A stretch of 64,000 nucleotides of DNA from Clostridia bacterium. GTDB taxonomy: Bacteria; Bacillota; Clostridia; Peptostreptococcales; Acidaminobacteraceae. This document shows positions 63,264 to 64,000 of this stretch, piece by piece. The position numbers and the translations under genes were made by a program. The notes under the pieces were generated by a model. That model had not been told where the DNA came from. It saw only the letters and a program-made list of their open reading frames with translations, and did not search any database. The stretch's first letter is position 1. Every line of letters starts with the position of its first letter. The stretch is taken from the NCBI GenBank assembly GCA_014859095.1, contig JACUUV010000008.1, forward strand, positions 1-64,000. The letters run 5' to 3'.

Positions 63264-64000
63264 ATGAAAAACATTAAGAAACATCTTATAAAATTGATCA
63301 TCGCCATACCATTGTTACTGTTCATACTAATAACACCAGGGGTCAATATCATCACAGATTATTTGTGGTTTGACTCCATCGATTTGAGTAGTGTCTTTAT
63401 GGTGAGAATTTTGACAAAACTGTTCATTTTCATACCTCTTTGGATTTTCTTCGGAGGTTTTCTATTACTCTATTTGCGTCATCTCAACAAATCATACACT
63501 CACCTATTTAACTTCAACTATAAAAAATTGATCACACCGATAAGTATCGCCCTCGGAGCTCTGATTGCTTTCACTGTAAGTGGTGGTATTTGGTTGGATT
63601 ATCTAAAACTCGTCAATCTGGAATCATTTGACCAGGTAGACCCGATTTTTGGCATGGATATCAGCTTTTACTTTTTCGTCTTGCCATTTGTGAAGGAAAT
63701 CATTCAAATACTTATAACATTTTTGGGCTTTGTCCTAATAGGTACCACTTTTATCGAGTTAATATTCAGCGATCAAATAAAAATCGCTGACGAATCACTA
63801 AGAGAAACTCCATCTGAATTTGTGTCTAGAAATCTCAATAAGACTTTTTTTATACGTTTATTGAGCAAAACAAAATATTTAGTCATGTTACTGTTCTTAC
63901 TGATAGGAGCACATTTCTTCTTAAAAACCTATGACTTGCTTTATTCGGACAGAGGAATTACTTTTGGTGCGGGTTACACCGATATCAATGTTACTCTTTG
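63264..64000 (+). CDS. UPF0182 family membrane protein, N-terminal part
   Basis: The frame is open from the ATG at 63264 (behind GGAGG) to the window end, about 245 codons. It has several hydrophobic helices and the UPF0182 landmarks WFDSIDLSSVF, DPIFGMDISFYFFVLPF and YSDRGITFGAGYTDIN. Full-length members have about 900 residues, so most lies outside. Function unknown. Confidence 0.92.
   Translation, partial: MKNIKKHLIKLIIAIPLLLFILITPGVNIITDYLWFDSIDLSSVFMVRILTKLFIFIPLWIFFGGFLLLYLRHLNKSYTHLFNFNYKKLITPISIALGALIAFTVSGGIWLDYLKLVNLESFDQVDPIFGMDISFYFFVLPFVKEIIQILITFLGFVLIGTTFIELIFSDQIKIADESLRETPSEFVSRNLNKTFFIRLLSKTKYLVMLLFLLIGAHFFLKTYDLLYSDRGITFGAGYTDINVTL

Overview
The window is a chromosomal segment of a low-GC Gram-positive bacterium of the Bacillota, most likely an anaerobic member of the Clostridia. 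The evidence is the gene order (yicC-gmk-rpoZ-coaBC-priA-def-fmt; the division cluster from mraZ to ftsZ; sepF-yggT-ylmH-divIVA), strong AGGAGG ribosome binding sites, TTGACA/TATAAT-type promoters, frequent TTG and GTG starts, and a T-box leader. The sporulation genes that usually sit next to ftsZ (spoIIGA, sigE, sigG) and gpsA (spoIVA) are absent, so I infer a lineage that does not form spores. A Fusibacter-like relative is a guess only.

Layout. 1-7.8 kb: a minus-strand housekeeping operon (yicC, gmk, rpoZ, coaBC, priA, def, fmt, a YugP-like zinc peptidase) ending in a terminator, then the start of another minus-strand gene cut by the window edge. 7.9-12.9 kb: plus-strand rqcH, a binding-protein-like lobe, a DUF308-like membrane protein and a chemoreceptor whose sensor domain lies at its C-terminus. 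13-19.4 kb: pyrR and rluD, a split threonine/serine exporter, a FabG-type reductase, a PIN-PhoH protein and PepV. 19.5-23 kb: ileS of the eukaryote-like (IleRS2) type behind an Ile T-box. 23-31.7 kb: divIVA, ylmH, yggT, sepF, PLP-binding protein, HlyD-like protein, gpsA, der, a DUF512 radical SAM protein and pgeF. 31.7-44.8 kb: nrdR, ftsZ and the division/cell-wall cluster up to mraZ, which lacks murE, murF, murA and ftsA. 44.8-51.7 kb: lgt, an M16 peptidase pair, ychF, an M48 peptidase and an EamA transporter.

51.7-64 kb is the accessory part. It holds two small membrane proteins with a J-domain/degenerate-kinase-like protein, then an operon that runs rtcB, a barnase-type ribonuclease, a barstar-type inhibitor, two flavodoxin-fold proteins, a membrane protein and a DnaQ-BRCT exonuclease. 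After it come the remains of a PAS-GAF-GGDEF gene, a rhodanese behind a C/G-armed palindromic operator, an intact PAS-GAF-HD-GYP protein, a chromate transporter and the start of a UPF0182 membrane protein.

The strongest candidate for an undescribed system is rtcB-barnase-barstar. Barnase-type enzymes leave 2',3'-cyclic-phosphate and 5'-OH RNA ends, which are the ends RtcB ligates, so toxin, immunity and RNA repair may be encoded together. No tRNA, rRNA, CRISPR array or insertion sequence was seen. The only gap of more than 300 bases without an intact gene, apart from the pseudogene region, is the ileS leader (22646-22953), which holds the T-box and promoter.
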